Of a stretch of 64,000 bases of DNA, positions 13,048 through 25,757 are shown in pieces; within the stretch, counting starts at the first letter, position 1; each line of letters starts with the position of its first letter. The position numbers were made by a program, and so were the translations under genes. Under the pieces are notes generated by a model, which saw nothing but the letters and a program-made list of their open reading frames with translations, made no database searches and was not told the origin of the DNA. The stretch is from positions 31,337,645 to 31,401,644 of the forward strand of contig NC_088305.1 of NCBI RefSeq assembly GCF_032854445.1, given 5' to 3'. This stretch comes from Liolophura sinensis (taxonomy: Eukaryota; Mollusca; Polyplacophora; Chitonida; Chitonidae).

Positions 13048-14295
13048 TGGGCTATAAAACCATTATTTAAGCTGGACTACATTTGTTATACATTTGACTA
13101 CATAACCATTTCTTCCTTTGTTATACTGGACTATATAACCATTTCTTCACTTGTTATACTGGGCTATACAACCATTTCTTCATTTGTTATACTGGACTAT
13201 ATAACCATTTCTTCATTTGTTATACTGGACTATATAACCATTTCTTCCTTTGTTATACTGGGCTATATAACCATTTCTTCATTTGTTATACTGGATTGTA
13301 TAACCATTTCTTCATTTGTTATACTGGACTGTATAACCATTTCTTCATTTGTTATACTGGACTGTATAACCATTTCTTCATTTGTTATACTGGACTGTAT
13401 AACCATTTCTTCATTTGTTATACTGGATTGTATAACCATTTCTTCATTTGTTATACTGGACTGTATAACCATTTCTTCATTTGTTATACTGGATTGTATA
13501 ACCATTTCTTCATTTGTTATACTGGACTGTATAACCATTTCTTCATTTGTTATACTGGACTGTATAACCATTTCTTCATTTGTTATACTGGACTGTATAA
13601 CCATTTTTTCACTTGTTATACTGGACTCCATAACCATTTCTTCATTTGTTATACTGGATTGTATAACCATTTCTTCATTTGTTATACTGGACTGTATAAC
13701 CATTTCTTCATTTGTTATACTGGACTGTATAACCATTTCTTCATTTGTTATACTGGACTGTATAACCATTTCTTCATTTGTTATACTGGACTGTATAACC
13801 ATTTCTTCATTTGTTATACTGGACTGTATAACCATTTCTTCATTTGTTATACTGGACTGTATAACCATTTCTTCATTTGTTATACTGGACTGTATAACCA
13901 TTTTTTCACTTGTTATACTGGACTCCATAACCATTTCTTCATTTGTTATACTGGGCCATATAACCATTTCTTCATTTGTTATACTAGACTATATAACCAT
14001 TTCTTCATTTGTTATACTGGACTATATAACCATTCCTTTCATACTGGACTGTATAACCATTACTTCAATGCTGGACTATATAACCATTCCTTTCATACTG
14101 GACTGTATAACCATTACTTTAATGCTGGACTGTATAACCATTACTTTAATGCTGGACTGTATAACCATTCCTTTAACACTGGACTGTATAACCATTACTT
14201 TAATGCTGGACTGTATAACCATTCCTTTAATGCTGGACTATATAACTATTCCTTTAATGCTGGACTGTACAACCATTCCTTTAATGCTGGACTGC
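13048..14295. repeat. 33-bp tandem array grading into 27-bp units
   Basis: Roughly 29 units of 33 bp (ggactgtataaccatttctt plus catttgttatact) run to about 14035. They are followed by about nine 27-bp units in which the spacer is replaced by cctttaatgct-like sequence. A marker variant with six Ts recurs at 13604 and 13901, 297 bp or nine units apart, showing block duplication. The long open frames on both strands (11-residue repeats) are products of the period. Confidence 0.96.
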
Positions 14296-15654
14296 ATACT
14301 TAACTTCTTATTCTTTAATAGTGATGGAATCAAATGTCTGAAGAAGCAGTCGTCCAGCGTTCAAATTCTCAGTAATATGTATCCTCTTATCAAGTTGCAG
14401 TTATAAGCGCATCACTTATTATTCATGCGTAGATAGGCCTATGCAAAGTTTCACGGTACCTGCAAAAACAGCATGCACACCTACAACTGAAAAGCAGTCC
14501 ATAAATACATGCAGGTAACTTAATCTATCCCCGCCTGCAAGTACATGCACGTATCACAGGGATTTCTAAATCACAGGTAATTTGTCAGGTAATCTATATC
14601 AACCAACAATTACCCAGCCCAAATTAAGCATAATTGTTTGTCATCAGCTGCATTACGCTGACAGGAAAGCATTTTACAGGACAAAGTTACAAATAACTCG
14701 TTGAGTTAGAGCCCTAAGATTGATGACTGTCAGACAAAGAATTGCGGATGTTACAGCGGTTCTGCTTTTTGAACAGAAACAATCACCCTGAAACTCTAGA
14801 ACAAACGAAACCCAACACCCGCCTCCATGTAGGTGTAGTTATTTATCCTTTTACCGCTGCTTATTTGACTGGTCTGCATGGCTAATTGATCGTGTGACAG
14901 CTTTTCCATTTAAACGGGCATAGAGATCGATGTCTGTTCACCTTGGCACGGTCGGAGGATCAAGTGTCATTTTGACTTCAGCCACACCAGTAATACCGAC
15001 AGATTAAAAACTTTCCACTATTAATGACATTCTGATCCGATTGCATATAGGTTTCAGCAACCCATGCTTTACAGCAGCTCACCTTATGATAACTCTAAAA
15101 CGTTAACACTCTTAGAGGACTGCAAATAAATCAGTGCATGGAACTTTACCTCAAGTATAAATCAATATGGTAACTTTGGAATTTATTTTTTAACTTCAAT
15201 GCACTGAGAGTGCTTTGACTGATTATTACATCATTATAGCGTTACATGATGATTGTAAATCAGAAATACAACTTAGTAACAGACAAATGCGGTAATTTAT
15301 TGCTTTTATACTGTTTTTGTCTGGGGACTATTTCAAAAAGATGTTGTACATGTCTGATGATTGCACACATAGGACAATGGTACTGTAATAGTGACGTGCA
15401 AAATGTACAATAAGAAAATATTGCAGGTCGCTCTGTGAAACTGAGCCCTGGAAACAAACTGAGTATATGCTTACCCTGCATGGCACAATTTATATAATCA
15501 CACATGATAGCAGAGAGAACTGTCAGAATCCTGAAATGGTCACATTACATGCCAAATTTAGCAAGCTTTACAGAATTTCATGTTAAATTAAACCCTCATT
15601 TATTAAAAAGCATTCCTGAATTTACAACAAATCGTGAAAAATTTTATCCCTGTT
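14296..15654. other. non-coding stretch, nothing recognised
   Basis: No tandem structure, SINE or convincing reading frame is seen. Confidence 0.5.
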
Positions 15655-15722
15655 TATATCTGTGAACATCTGTGAATATCTGTGAACATCTGTGAATATC
15701 TGTGAACATCTGTGAATATCTG
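15655..15722. repeat. short tandem repeat (20-bp unit)
   Basis: The stretch alternates tctgtgaaca and tctgtgaata decamers. Confidence 0.9.
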
Positions 15723-15817
15723 CGATGAACATGCAATAGCATTTTTAAAAACAATGAAACACTGAATTAGAATATGAAAGATATCCACTCAAAATTAAAT
15801 CTCATCAGAAACTACAG

Positions 15818-17690
15818 AATCTTAAGGCTCTTCTGGCTGAGTAACAAACAGGGTTTTGTCTTTATAATCTGTCAGCAGACCAAGACTCTTCTGGCTGAGC
15901 AATATACAGGGTTTTGTCTTTATAATCTGTCAGCAGACCAAGGCCCTTCTGGCTGAGCAATAAACAAGGTTTTGTCTTTATAATCTGTCAGCAGACCAAG
16001 GCTCTTCTGGCTGAGTAACAAACAGGGTTTTGTCTTTATAATCTGTCAGCAGACCAAGGCTCTTCTGGCTGAGCAATAAACAAGGTTTTGTCTTTATAAT
16101 CTGTCAGCAGACCAGGGCTCTTCTGGCTGAGCAATAAACAAGGTTTTGTCTTTATAATCTGTCAGCAGACCAAGACTCTTCTGGCTGAGCAATAAACAGG
16201 GTTTTGTCTTTATAATCTGTCAGCAGACCAAGACTCTTCTGGCTGAGCAATAAACAGGGTTTTGTCTTTATAATCTGTCAGCAGACCAAGGCTCTTCTGG
16301 CTGAGCAATAAACAAGGTTTTGTCTTTATAATCTGTTAGCAGACCAAGGCTCTTCTGGCTGAGTAACAAACAGGGTTTTGTCTTTATAATCTGTCAGCAG
16401 ACCAGGGCTCTTCTGGCTGCCTAACAAACAGGGTTTTGTCTTTATAATCTGTCAGCAGACCAAGGCTCTTCTGGCTGAGCAATAAACAAGGTTTTGTCTT
16501 TATAATCTGTCAGCAGACCATGGCCCTTCTGGCTGCCTAACAAACAGGGTTTGGTCTTTATAATCTGTCAGCAGACCAGGGCTCTTCTGGCTGAGCAATA
16601 AACAAGGTTTTGTCTTTATAATCTGTCAGCAGACCAGGGCTCTTCTGGCTGAGCAATAAACAAGGTTTTGTCTTTATAATCTGTCAGCAGACCAAGGCTC
16701 TTCTGGCTGAGCAATAAACAAGGTTTTGTCTTTATAATCTGTCAGCAGACCAAGGCTCTTCTGGCTGCCTAACAAACAGGGTTTTGTCTTTATAATCTGT
16801 CAGCAGACCAAGGCTCTTCTGGCTGAGTAACAAACAGGGTTTTGTCTTTATAATCTGTCAGCAGACCAGGGCTCTTCTGGCTGCCTAACAAACAGGGCTT
16901 TGTCTTTATAATCTGTCAGCAGACCATGGCCCTTCTGGCTGCCTAACAAACAGGGTTTTGTCTTTATAATCTGTCAGCAGACCAAGGCTCTTCTGGCTGA
17001 GCAATAAACAAGGTTTTGTCTTTATAATCTGTCAGCAGACCAAGGCTCTTCTGGCTGAGCAATAAACAGGGTTTTGTCTTTATAATCTGTCAGCAGACCA
17101 TGGCCCTTCTGGCTGAGTAACAAACAGGGTTTTGTCTTTATAATCTGTCAGCAGACCAGGGCTCTTCTGGCTGCCTAACAAACAGGGCTTTGTCTTTATA
17201 ATCTGTCAGCAGACCAGGGCTCTTCTGGCTGCCTAACAAACAGGGCTTTGTCTTTATAATCTGTCAGCAGACCAGGGCTCTTCTGGTTGCCTAACAAACA
17301 GGGCTTTGTCTTTATACTCTGTCAACAGACCAAGGCTCTTCTGGCTGCCTAACAAACAGGGCTTTGTCTTTATAATCTGTCAGCAGACCAAGGCCCTTCT
17401 GGCTGAGTAACAAACAGGGTTTTGTCTTTATAATCTGTCAGCAGACCATGGCCCTTCTGGCTGAGTAACAAACAGGGTTTTGTCTTTATACTCTGTCAAC
17501 AGACCAAGGCTCTTCTGGCTGAGTAACAAACAGGGTTTTGTCTTTATAATCTGTCAGCAGACCAAGACTCTTCTGGCTGAGCAATAAACAAGGTTTTGTC
17601 TTTATAATCTGTCAGCAGACCAAGGCTCTTCTGGCTGAGTAATAAACAGGGTTTGGTCTTTATAATCTGTCAACAGGCCAAATACAACAC
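15818..17690. repeat. 58-bp tandem array, about 32 units
   Basis: The unit length is 58 bp (gtctttataa at 15916 and 15974). Units share ttgtctttataatctgtcag and gctcttctggctg and fall into a few subtypes that differ after the ggctg (gagcaataaacaagg, gagtaacaaacaggg, gcctaacaaacaggg) and at aaggctc, agggctc or tggccc. The subtypes are interspersed, which suggests repeated unequal exchange or conversion. Confidence 0.97.
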
Positions 17691-17786
17691 AGAGCAAACT
17701 CAACAATCTATTGTATACTTTTGATGCTTCCATACTTTCACACCAATAAATATAGGGTATCAGAAAGCCTTCATGCCTATAAATCT

Positions 17787-18030
17787 GCTATGGCTAGCGC
17801 AGCCTAATGACCCACGAGCCTCTCACCAATGCGGTCACTGTGAGTTCAAGTCCAACTCATGCTGGCTTCCTCTCCGACCATACGTGGGAGGGTCTGACAG
17901 CAACCAGCAGATGGTCGTGGGTATCCACCGAGCCCTGCCCAGTTTCCTCCCACCATAATGCTGGTCACCGTCATATAAGTGAAATATTCTTGAGGACGGC
18001 GTAAAACACCAATCAAATAAATAAAAACAA
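17787..18030 (+). mobile_element. SINE family A copy, 5' truncated
   Basis: The B box region (gagttcaagtcc at about 17841), body and 3' domain (ttcttgaggacggcgtaaaa) with an (AAAT)n tail are well kept. The A-box end of the tRNA head is mostly missing. Confidence 0.88.
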
Positions 18031-19830
18031 TATAAATCTATTACATGCATGTACATGTATACTATTTGCTACTTCACAGGGTCTAGAGTAGCCTTCATAC
18101 AGTACATATCGACAGGTATCATGATACACCAATGGCACTCTACTTCAGGGGAAAAGCCTGGAAAATAACCTAAATGGCTCTAAAAGGCTAGAGGTCAGCA
18201 GAAAACAATGGCCAAAATGAGCTGCCATGCAGTGAAGTATTAAAACAGGGTGTCACGTAATTATCACACGGATAATAGCATTATTAAGCACCTACGTGAT
18301 AGGTCTATCAGTATAAAGATCAGTCACTAATGACATAGTTGAGCTGTATGTGACCCAGAGGATGGGCCCGCATTATTCATAAATGTTAGTGACCCAAACA
18401 CCAGCCACCTATAAACTGGCCCGACAGTGGCTCAAGAGCACTGGCATTCAGTGCTTCCACCCTGTTTCATTTGAAAAATCTTGTCGGGGTAGTCAAAACT
18501 TTTAGAACTCTCACAAGAAGTTTAGTTGTCTAATTCTAACTGAAAGAGCCTTGAAACCTTTAACATGGGGCAACATAATAAATGGACAGATTTCATTCTT
18601 GTATATTCTGATAAGGATTTTGTAGTGTTGGCTAAAATATTTGTTGATGATTCACTGTACAGAGCAATAACAAGAACTTTCTACTTCCAAGGAAAACTGT
18701 ACATGTCCATGCTACTAAAATCTCTTTCTAATCGTGGTTATCTCAATAATATAACAAACTTGGAGTCGTGTACAAAAATGAATGTGTTCACCCCTCTCCC
18801 CATTACCCCCCTGCCACCCCCCTGTCACCCCCCATCCTCAGCTACTTATCCATATCATGTTATGAACAAGTCCTAACTTTACTAATTGATATTCATGAGA
18901 TCCACTTTAATATCCAATCAAAATTGAGGCAGAGTTTAAGCAGCCAATCCACACATGCACACAAGCATGATCAGTATACAGATCGCTAACTAATGGTTAA
19001 TTATCAGCTTAGCAAATTAATTCACTTTATCTCTGTACAAAAGGGATGACGTATTGAGATGACAGTTTAAGTCTGATTGCCTCATTGGTTTTGCACAAGC
19101 GCCTTTGTTCAAACTGTGAGGATGTCACCATTCACACGCATACATGTACATCACAGGTCTGAGATAGACATGTATTGTTCAGCCGGCAAGGTATCCGCTC
19201 GTTAAGAGCGCCATCACCTGTCTTGTGACGATGTCTTTGTCGACCGGGCAGGACGTGCTGGGTATAGCCAGCTGACAGACTCACAATTATCTGTGCCTTG
19301 CTGCAGAGACACTGACAGGCAGTTGACCGCGTAAGGCTAACATGGAATTGCCAGAGTTCCATTTGAGGCCAGTTACTAAAGTGGCATCAACATCCTATAG
19401 GAACAGGTGTATTGGTCACTTAAACACTTAAAATCCGTTCTTCTATAACCGCCAGCATGTCGCCATGGCAACCAATCAACTCGGCGACATTTGAGTTTTC
19501 TTTTATGCCCTGCAAACTCACATGGCTGGTAAAACATTTCATTTTTAAAAAATGCATTTTTTAATATTTCCAATGCATTAAGTAGAAAAAGGACCTGTCA
19601 GAAGAATAGTGTTGATCGTGATGTAGAACTCTGCACCATCTGGTCCAACTTGTCCCTTACAAATCACTGACCTGAAATCATACACCTCTACAATCATAAT
19701 AGCAAACGTAAACTGACTGAAAGCGTTCTTTGCAAGCGATTTTGACAATCTGCTTCTAAAGTAAAAAGAGAGCCACATGTATGTGACTTGCTCTTAAATT
19801 CAATACATCAAATTTTTTCTGCATTCAAGA
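18031..19830. other. non-coding stretch
   Basis: No gene is supported. A strongly C-rich pyrimidine patch occurs at 18790-18840. The rest is unique-looking. Confidence 0.5.
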
Positions 19831-19990
19831 TTTTTTTTATTTATTTGTTTATATGATTGGTGTTTTACACCGTACTCAAGAATATTTCAGTTATGCAATG
19901 ACAGCCAGCATTATGGTGGGAGGACACCCACGACCATCCGCAGGTTGCTGACAGACCATCCCAATTACAGCTGGAGAGGAAGCCAGCATT
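19831..19990 (-). mobile_element. SINE family A copy, 5' truncated
   Basis: The plus strand reads tail to body: T-rich tail, gattggtgttttacaccg, ctcaagaatatttca, gccagcattatggtggg, ending in gaagccagcat. The tRNA head is absent. Confidence 0.85.
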
Positions 19991-20084
19991 TAAGATTTTG
20001 ATATTATGTTGAAAACAATTATGTGAAACGAATCCCAACATTGTTTCCCTGCTAAAAAAAACTGACACATTTGTGAACTTGTTC

Positions 20085-20322
20085 AGAAAATGGTCTAACA
20101 GACATCTAAATCAATGTTCAGACATTACTGTGTCCTTGGGCAGAAAATGGTCTACCAGACACCTGTCTCTTTGTTCAGATGTAAATTCGTGTCCTTGGTC
20201 AGAAAATGGTCTGACAGACATTTGTCTCTTTGTTCAGGAAATGGTCTGACAGACAGGTGTCACTTTGTTCAGGAGGTGGTCTGACAGACAGGCGTCACTT
20301 TGTTCAGGAGGTGGTCTAACAA
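20085..20322. repeat. minisatellite, 35-bp units with longer diverged units
   Basis: The motif aaatggtctgacagaca (or ggtggtctgacagacagg) recurs. The last units are 35 bp apart with cactttgttcagg between them; the first ones carry an extra insert giving about 70 bp. Confidence 0.85.
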
Positions 20323-21267
20323 ATGTTCAAGTCTCACTGACAATTGATGATTTATGTCAATCAAATAACTGCCATGTTCATAATGTACTGTTACTATCAT
20401 GATCAAATGCAAAGAATATATTCTCACCCCCATAAAATGACCCACTTTTGACAATTCATGACAACTTCTCACAAATAAGTCAAATATGCCTTTGAGATCA
20501 CGTATCAAGTCTTTTAAACTTGGACCTCGCACCTACCCTGTGTGAAGAGTGATGTGAAAGCAAAAATATGCAAAGGTTAGCTGACTCTAGGAAAAAATAT
20601 GATAGGGACAAAATAATGTTCTCTCCAATAAAGTATATCTGTAGAAAAAAAGAGAACATGACAAAAAAGGGGGGAAAAAATAAGCGGAAAAATTCAGTGT
20701 TGCAGAAGATTTCAAATTACTTAGATTCCTCAAGGCTGTGTCCTTTCCGTACCAGTGGAAATTAAAAGGCGGAGAAAAAGCCAAGGGCTGCTTGTTTTCT
20801 AAGGCTCAGCGAACACCCAGAGTTTTTTCAAGATCTGTTACAGAAATAATATACTTGGTTCTGTTGACTTGGAGGAACTGGGGAATTAGCACAGAGGTTT
20901 TCTTACATCACTTTAGGCGATGTTTTTTCTTCAACACAGCTTAAAATGCTATTTGGGCAATGCAAAGTTCACAGCAAAGGGAACACTTTCCCATGCCGAA
21001 AAGGGGCAATGTGTCACTGAGGTAAAAAAAGCTTATAACCTCTTTTAGACATCATCTACAGTACCTAAGAATAACAAGATTCAATTTGCTTGGTCCTTAG
21101 CAGACAAGAAGTGCCCATACACATGAGCTGTTACAAAGCACACAATCTAAGTACATGTATAGCATGATGCGAGGTTTCATGTCAAATGCCTGTTTTGTTT
21201 TTTTTTGTTATTTTTTTCACTTTGTGTGATAAAGGTACATGTAGCATATCATGAAATCATTTTGGCT
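20323..21267. other. non-coding stretch, nothing recognised
   Basis: Short frames at 20568-20944 have no domain or codon signal that I can recognise. Confidence 0.45.
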
Positions 21268-21640
21268 TAATCTCCACAGATGGTTGTGGGTTTCCCAGCT
21301 AGGTTTTCCCCCACCACAATGCTTGCTAAGCACCATCACACAATCTTACGTGGGAAGGTCTTCCAGCAAACCTGCAGATGGTTGTGGGTTTCCCCATACA
21401 GGTTTCCTCCCACCTCAATGCTGGCTAAGCACCATCACATAATCTTACGTGGGAAGGTCTGCCAGCAAACCTGCAGATGGTTGTGTGTTTCCCCAGACAG
21501 GTTTCCTCCCACCACAATGCTGGCTAAGCACCATCACATGATCTTAGGTGGGAAGGTCTTCCCGCAGGATTGTTGTGGGTTTCCCCAGCCTGGTTTCCTC
21601 TCACTGCAATGCTGGCTAAGCACCATCACATAACAGAAAC
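21268..21640 (+). repeat. 98-bp tandem expansion of the SINE A body
   Basis: Four copies of the family A internal segment (cagatggttgtgggtttccc, cccaccacaatgctggcta, then acgtgggaaggtct) follow each other at about 98-bp spacing (21279, 21377, 21476, with the last near 21568). The normal SINE order is acgtgggaggg, then cagatgg, then caccataatgctgg; here the block has been amplified head to tail. No tRNA head and no proper tail remain. Confidence 0.85.
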
Positions 21641-21734
21641 ATTCTTGACTACAACGTACAACTCCTTAAATTCCAACAAATGAATAAACTACATGTAGCA
21701 GCTCGATCATCCTGAATTCCGTCCCGCAACAAGA

Positions 21735-21822
21735 AGGCACATTACAGGGATTCTAAGGACTCCTTCGTCATCATATGACAAAGTACGACGTTAAATCCCA
21801 AGCACTCACTCACTCATCTCTG
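21735..21822 (+). mobile_element. SINE family B 3' fragment
   Basis: The sequence ggactccttcgtcatcatat followed by gtacgacgttaaatcccaag and a cactcactcactcat tail is the reverse complement of the 28183 end of another B copy. Only the 3' part is present. Confidence 0.8.
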
Positions 21823-23160
21823 AATTCTGAACCTCCTGGTATGGGATTTTAGTGTGCGTGTATATAGCAGAGTTAGTAAAGTCAGGATCAAAATGCAAAT
21901 CAGGCCTGCCATATTTATTATACACCATACAAATCTGCCCAAGAGAGAAAATAAAATATGGAAGTGTTGACAAATCGTAATGCTATAAAATCACATATGA
22001 CAAGAGAACATTTCAAACATATCACACTGCTGCTGTCTATATCCAATGCATTTGGAAGTTAGACCTTCTCTGCCATGAGTGTGATTTCAAACTACATGTT
22101 TATATTAAAGGAAAAAAAAATGGTAAGTGGTTTCAAGCTTGGATGCCTGGAGCATTTTAGAGATGCACCTTTCAATCAAGAACACCATCTCCAACAACAA
22201 CAACAAGATCGTCCTCCCATAGAGATGCATGTCACAGCCACGAAGCACATTATATTACAAAATAACATTCTGCCACACTATGACATTTGATCTTTGACCT
22301 CTACTGAAGTATACGAAGGCTATTAAGGACTGGTTTAATTCCCCTCGCGCTCCATGAACTCATTTATGTAACATTTCAACAGGGAGCTCTTTGTCAAGGC
22401 AATATAAAGATGGATATGTTTCACAAAAACTGAAACGCACCAAAAATATTGACCCTGTTTTAATGGCTGCCAGGTCATATTTAAGCAAACATATAAATAA
22501 ACATTTTTATCACACTTAATCTGATATTTCACTCTGGATCAAAGAATAAGATTAATGGTTGCTACATTTTGGCAGTACCTGAATAAACTCCATACCAAAG
22601 AAAACCTCATATTGCAAAATGGAAATGTCAGTTTAATGTGAATATGAGAGCATGGTTTTATACATTCAAGGCAAAAAATGGTATCCTTATTTCTGAATCC
22701 AAATATGACAGAAATACTACAAGCTTATACAACAATCTGCAGTAAAGTAAAACAAAGTTGACATAGTGTATTAATAATGGCAAACAGCACAGTGTCTCAC
22801 CAGTTCATTTCCAACAGCAAGAACTTTTTATACATTTCAAACTAACATCAACCCACACTTCTGGGTGGAAATTAGTAAGTGTGTATTGCTAACAAAGACA
22901 TGAACAGTTGCAGACGTCAGTGTTGTTGTTACCACACAGCAGGCTCCATGTTACTCTAGCTCTCCAGATACGCAGATAAACTTTTCACACGGTCATGTTA
23001 CAAATCCGTTACAAATGACACGGTCAAGTTACAAATCTGTTACAAATGCGCTACAAGACTAGAAAATGTTGTGGGAATAAAAAAATCTCCTGACAATTCC
23101 AATTATACTTCTTTATATATGAAGTTCTATTAAAAAAGTCTGCGAGTTGTTAGCGCTGTA
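21823..23160. other. non-coding stretch with a small duplication
   Basis: A duplication of about 30 bp (acacggtcaagttacaaatc type) lies at 22986-23050. Otherwise nothing is recognised. Confidence 0.5.
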
Positions 23161-23165
23161 TATGG

Positions 23166-23560
23166 ATTGCATGAGCTGTACGTTGTGCATGAGCTGTACA
23201 TTCTGCATGAGCTGTACATTCTGCATGAGCTGTATGGTCTTCATGAGCTGTACGTTCTGCAGAAGCTGTACGTTCTGCAGAAGCTGTACGTTCTGCAGGA
23301 GCTGTACATTTTGTAGGAGCTGTACGTTCTGCAGGAGTTGTACGTTCTGCAGGGGCTGTATGTTCTGCAGGGGCTGTACGTTCTGCAGGAGCTGTACGTT
23401 CTGCAGGGGCTGTATGTTCTGCAGGAGCTGTACGTTCTGCAGGAGCTGTACACTCTGCAGGAGCTGTACGTTCTGCAGGGGCTGTACACTCTGCAAGAGC
23501 TGTACGTCCTGCAGGGGCTATATGGTCTGCAGGAGCTGTACGGTCTGCATGAGCTATAAA
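23166..23560. repeat. 18-bp tandem array, about 22 units
   Basis: The unit is gagctgtacgttctgcag with small changes. All frames are open on both strands, giving a pseudo cysteine-rich repeat on plus and Gln/Val/Leu-rich or Ala/Glu-rich repeats on minus. None has a start context, domain or flanking coding sequence, so none is called a gene. Confidence 0.95.
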
Positions 23561-24067
23561 GTGCATGTCCATGGTACAGTTACTAGCAGAGCATATGACC
23601 ATATACCCATCCTTTGTTCTTGAATAATCTACCCAAGTCTTTTCAAACCTTTTTAACAGATTTGAATCTGTTACATAACTATATTAAACTGTTCACACTT
23701 TGAAAAAACTTGGAAGAAAGTTTCAAAACTGTACAAAAACCTTGTTGTTTGCTTCTGATAATTACAGATTTAAACCTTTCATGAATACATTCATAATTAC
23801 CATTTAGATTAAGTACTGCGCAAGGAAAATTGAACATACATGTACAAAGGTTATTCAAATTTCAAAAGAAGTGTTTTTTTTCCCAAATGTTTTTGAAACA
23901 GTGAATGACTATATATAAATGTGGGCATCATGCTGCAACCAACAGTCTGAATTCCAGTTATACTGTACACCAATAAATGAGTGCTTCTTAGGCACTTGAT
24001 TATAGTACTTCACTGGGGGACTTCAGAGAGACTTTCAGGGGACTTTAAGAGGACTACTTCTGTATGT
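23561..24067. other. non-coding stretch, nothing recognised
   Basis: AT-rich sequence with no frame, SINE or tandem array. Confidence 0.5.
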
Positions 24068-24305
24068 ATGATTGGGGTTTAATATCGTACTTAACAATTT
24101 TTCAGTCATATGACAACAAGGAGTCATTAGGTGTGTGTACATACACTGGGTCTTCTTGTGGCAAGGTGAGTCCATGCTGCCAAAGTGCTGGCCCCACTGA
24201 AGCCTTATGCTAAAGACACCAAACATGACACCCCACCCTGTGACATTATACTGATGCCAGGCCAACCAATAATTAAGCCCACTTTCCCTTACCATCATTT
24301 AACAC
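24068..24305 (-). mobile_element. SINE family B copy, head lost
   Basis: The plus strand shows ggggtttaatatcgtactta, then acaatttttcagtcatatga, then the B body (accctgtgacattatactga and ccaggccaacca). The tRNA head is not found past 24305. Confidence 0.75.
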
Positions 24306-25505
24306 TGGTTTCTGGTAAATAGTGGGTAAAACCAGATTTAAAGGAAATTCTAACCAATTACTTGATCTGTACATGCAGCTGGTGATGAGTCTCTGTGAGT
24401 TAAGTGCTACAATATAGCCCTTCAGGACTCAGTAACTGCACGGTCATGAGTTCAAACCTGCGTTAACAGTTATGTCACTCTTCATAATGACCTCACTAGC
24501 AGTAGTATCCTATTAGAACAGCTAACAAATGGGGCCTGTACATCTAATGCCAGCTACACCTATATCTTATCAAACTATTCAACACCCTGGACAAACGTAT
24601 CTAGCCTACTTTACTAATGCCAGGTATCACGTAAATCACAGCCATATAACGAGTGCGCAGAGATACAGTTTCTTGACGTGATATAAACAGGTGTTCCACA
24701 CAACACACATTAGCAACTGTATTAAAACATACATCACCTGTTTGTTACTACTGTGCCAATTTAGTTTAAGGAACTGTCCTGCAGGTATGCGTAAGCTTGG
24801 AATTACATTGCACCATATAAGAATTATCTAGTAAAACCCTCAAGCTGAAGAGAGCGCCCAGTGTAACATACATAGGAGACTTCAGATCGGTGATTGGTGT
24901 CAACACCTAATTATTAATGAATTATTCATGAAGTGAACAATTAAGCCACACCCTCTTTACACCTCATCAGCTTGGAAACTCTACAATGAAGGAAGCAAGA
25001 AACCATAGCAAAAAAGTTTATGGTTTCTGACATCTGATCTGGGTGTTAATATAGTATAAAGCCATTTACGTGTACTTCAAGGAAAAACCTGATGTAAATC
25101 TATACTGTATGTTAGAATTCTGGGTTCAAGATCTGCAATCTACGTCAGTGTAACCCTAATTATTCATGAAGGTAGCTATGAGCCACACCCTATTACACCT
25201 CATAAACTTCCCGACCCATGTCCAGGTTCAAGGAGGCTCTTCAATGCTGGAGGTAAGAAATCATCGTAAAAAGCACAACTTTCCTGAAAGGCTTTCGAGC
25301 CAATGAATAAATAATGCTCTCCTTCGTGAGAGTGGGAGAGAGCAGATTGATATGCATGCAGATTTGATGATGTACGGCAACAAAAACTCATGGACATTCA
25401 CGGAACACCACAATCACATTCTGGATCAGACTGAGCGGCAATTTGGTCAAACAAGTTCATGAATGGCAGACGTATATGCGACAATAAAGTGTATTCATAG
25501 TTTCT
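24306..25505. other. non-coding stretch with a duplicated segment of about 115 bp
   Basis: Segments 24906-25016 and 25151-25272 share taattattcatgaag-type sequence, agccacaccct, tacacctcat and an aatg...gaagcaagaaaccat versus aggtaagaaatcat block. They are diverged direct copies about 240 bp apart. No coding potential is seen. Confidence 0.55.
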
Positions 25506-25507
25506 TA

Positions 25508-25757
25508 CACCAGGGTTCTTCGCACCAAGGTTCGCCAGGGTTCCTTGCACCAGGGCTCCCCACACCAGGGTTCCTCGCACCAGGGTTCTTCGCACCAAGG
25601 TATACAAAGGCTCCTTACACCAGGGCTCCTCGCAACATGGCTCCTCACACCAGGGTTCCTCGCACCAGGGTTCCTCGCACCAGGGTTCCTCACAACAGGG
25701 CTCCTCACACCAGGGTTCCTCGCACCACGGCTACTCACACCAGGGCTACTCGCAGGG
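25508..25757. repeat. 15-bp tandem array, about 16 units
   Basis: The motif is caccagggttcctcg with changes (gggctcctcaca, gggttcttcgca). It gives five-residue repeats in several frames, with no other sign of a gene. Confidence 0.93.

Noticed and set aside
13263-14303. Repeat proteins of 234 and 335 codons on opposite strands
   Set aside because: Both are readings of the 33-bp minisatellite. Frame shifts follow the change to 27-bp units and there is no gene structure.
15818-17690. CRISPR-like regular array
   Set aside because: Units are contiguous with no unique spacers, and the context is animal nuclear DNA.
23147-23623. Possible cysteine-rich repeat protein
   Set aside because: It is a reading of the 18-bp array. 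The other frames and the opposite strand are equally open, and no signal peptide or non-repeat domain is present.
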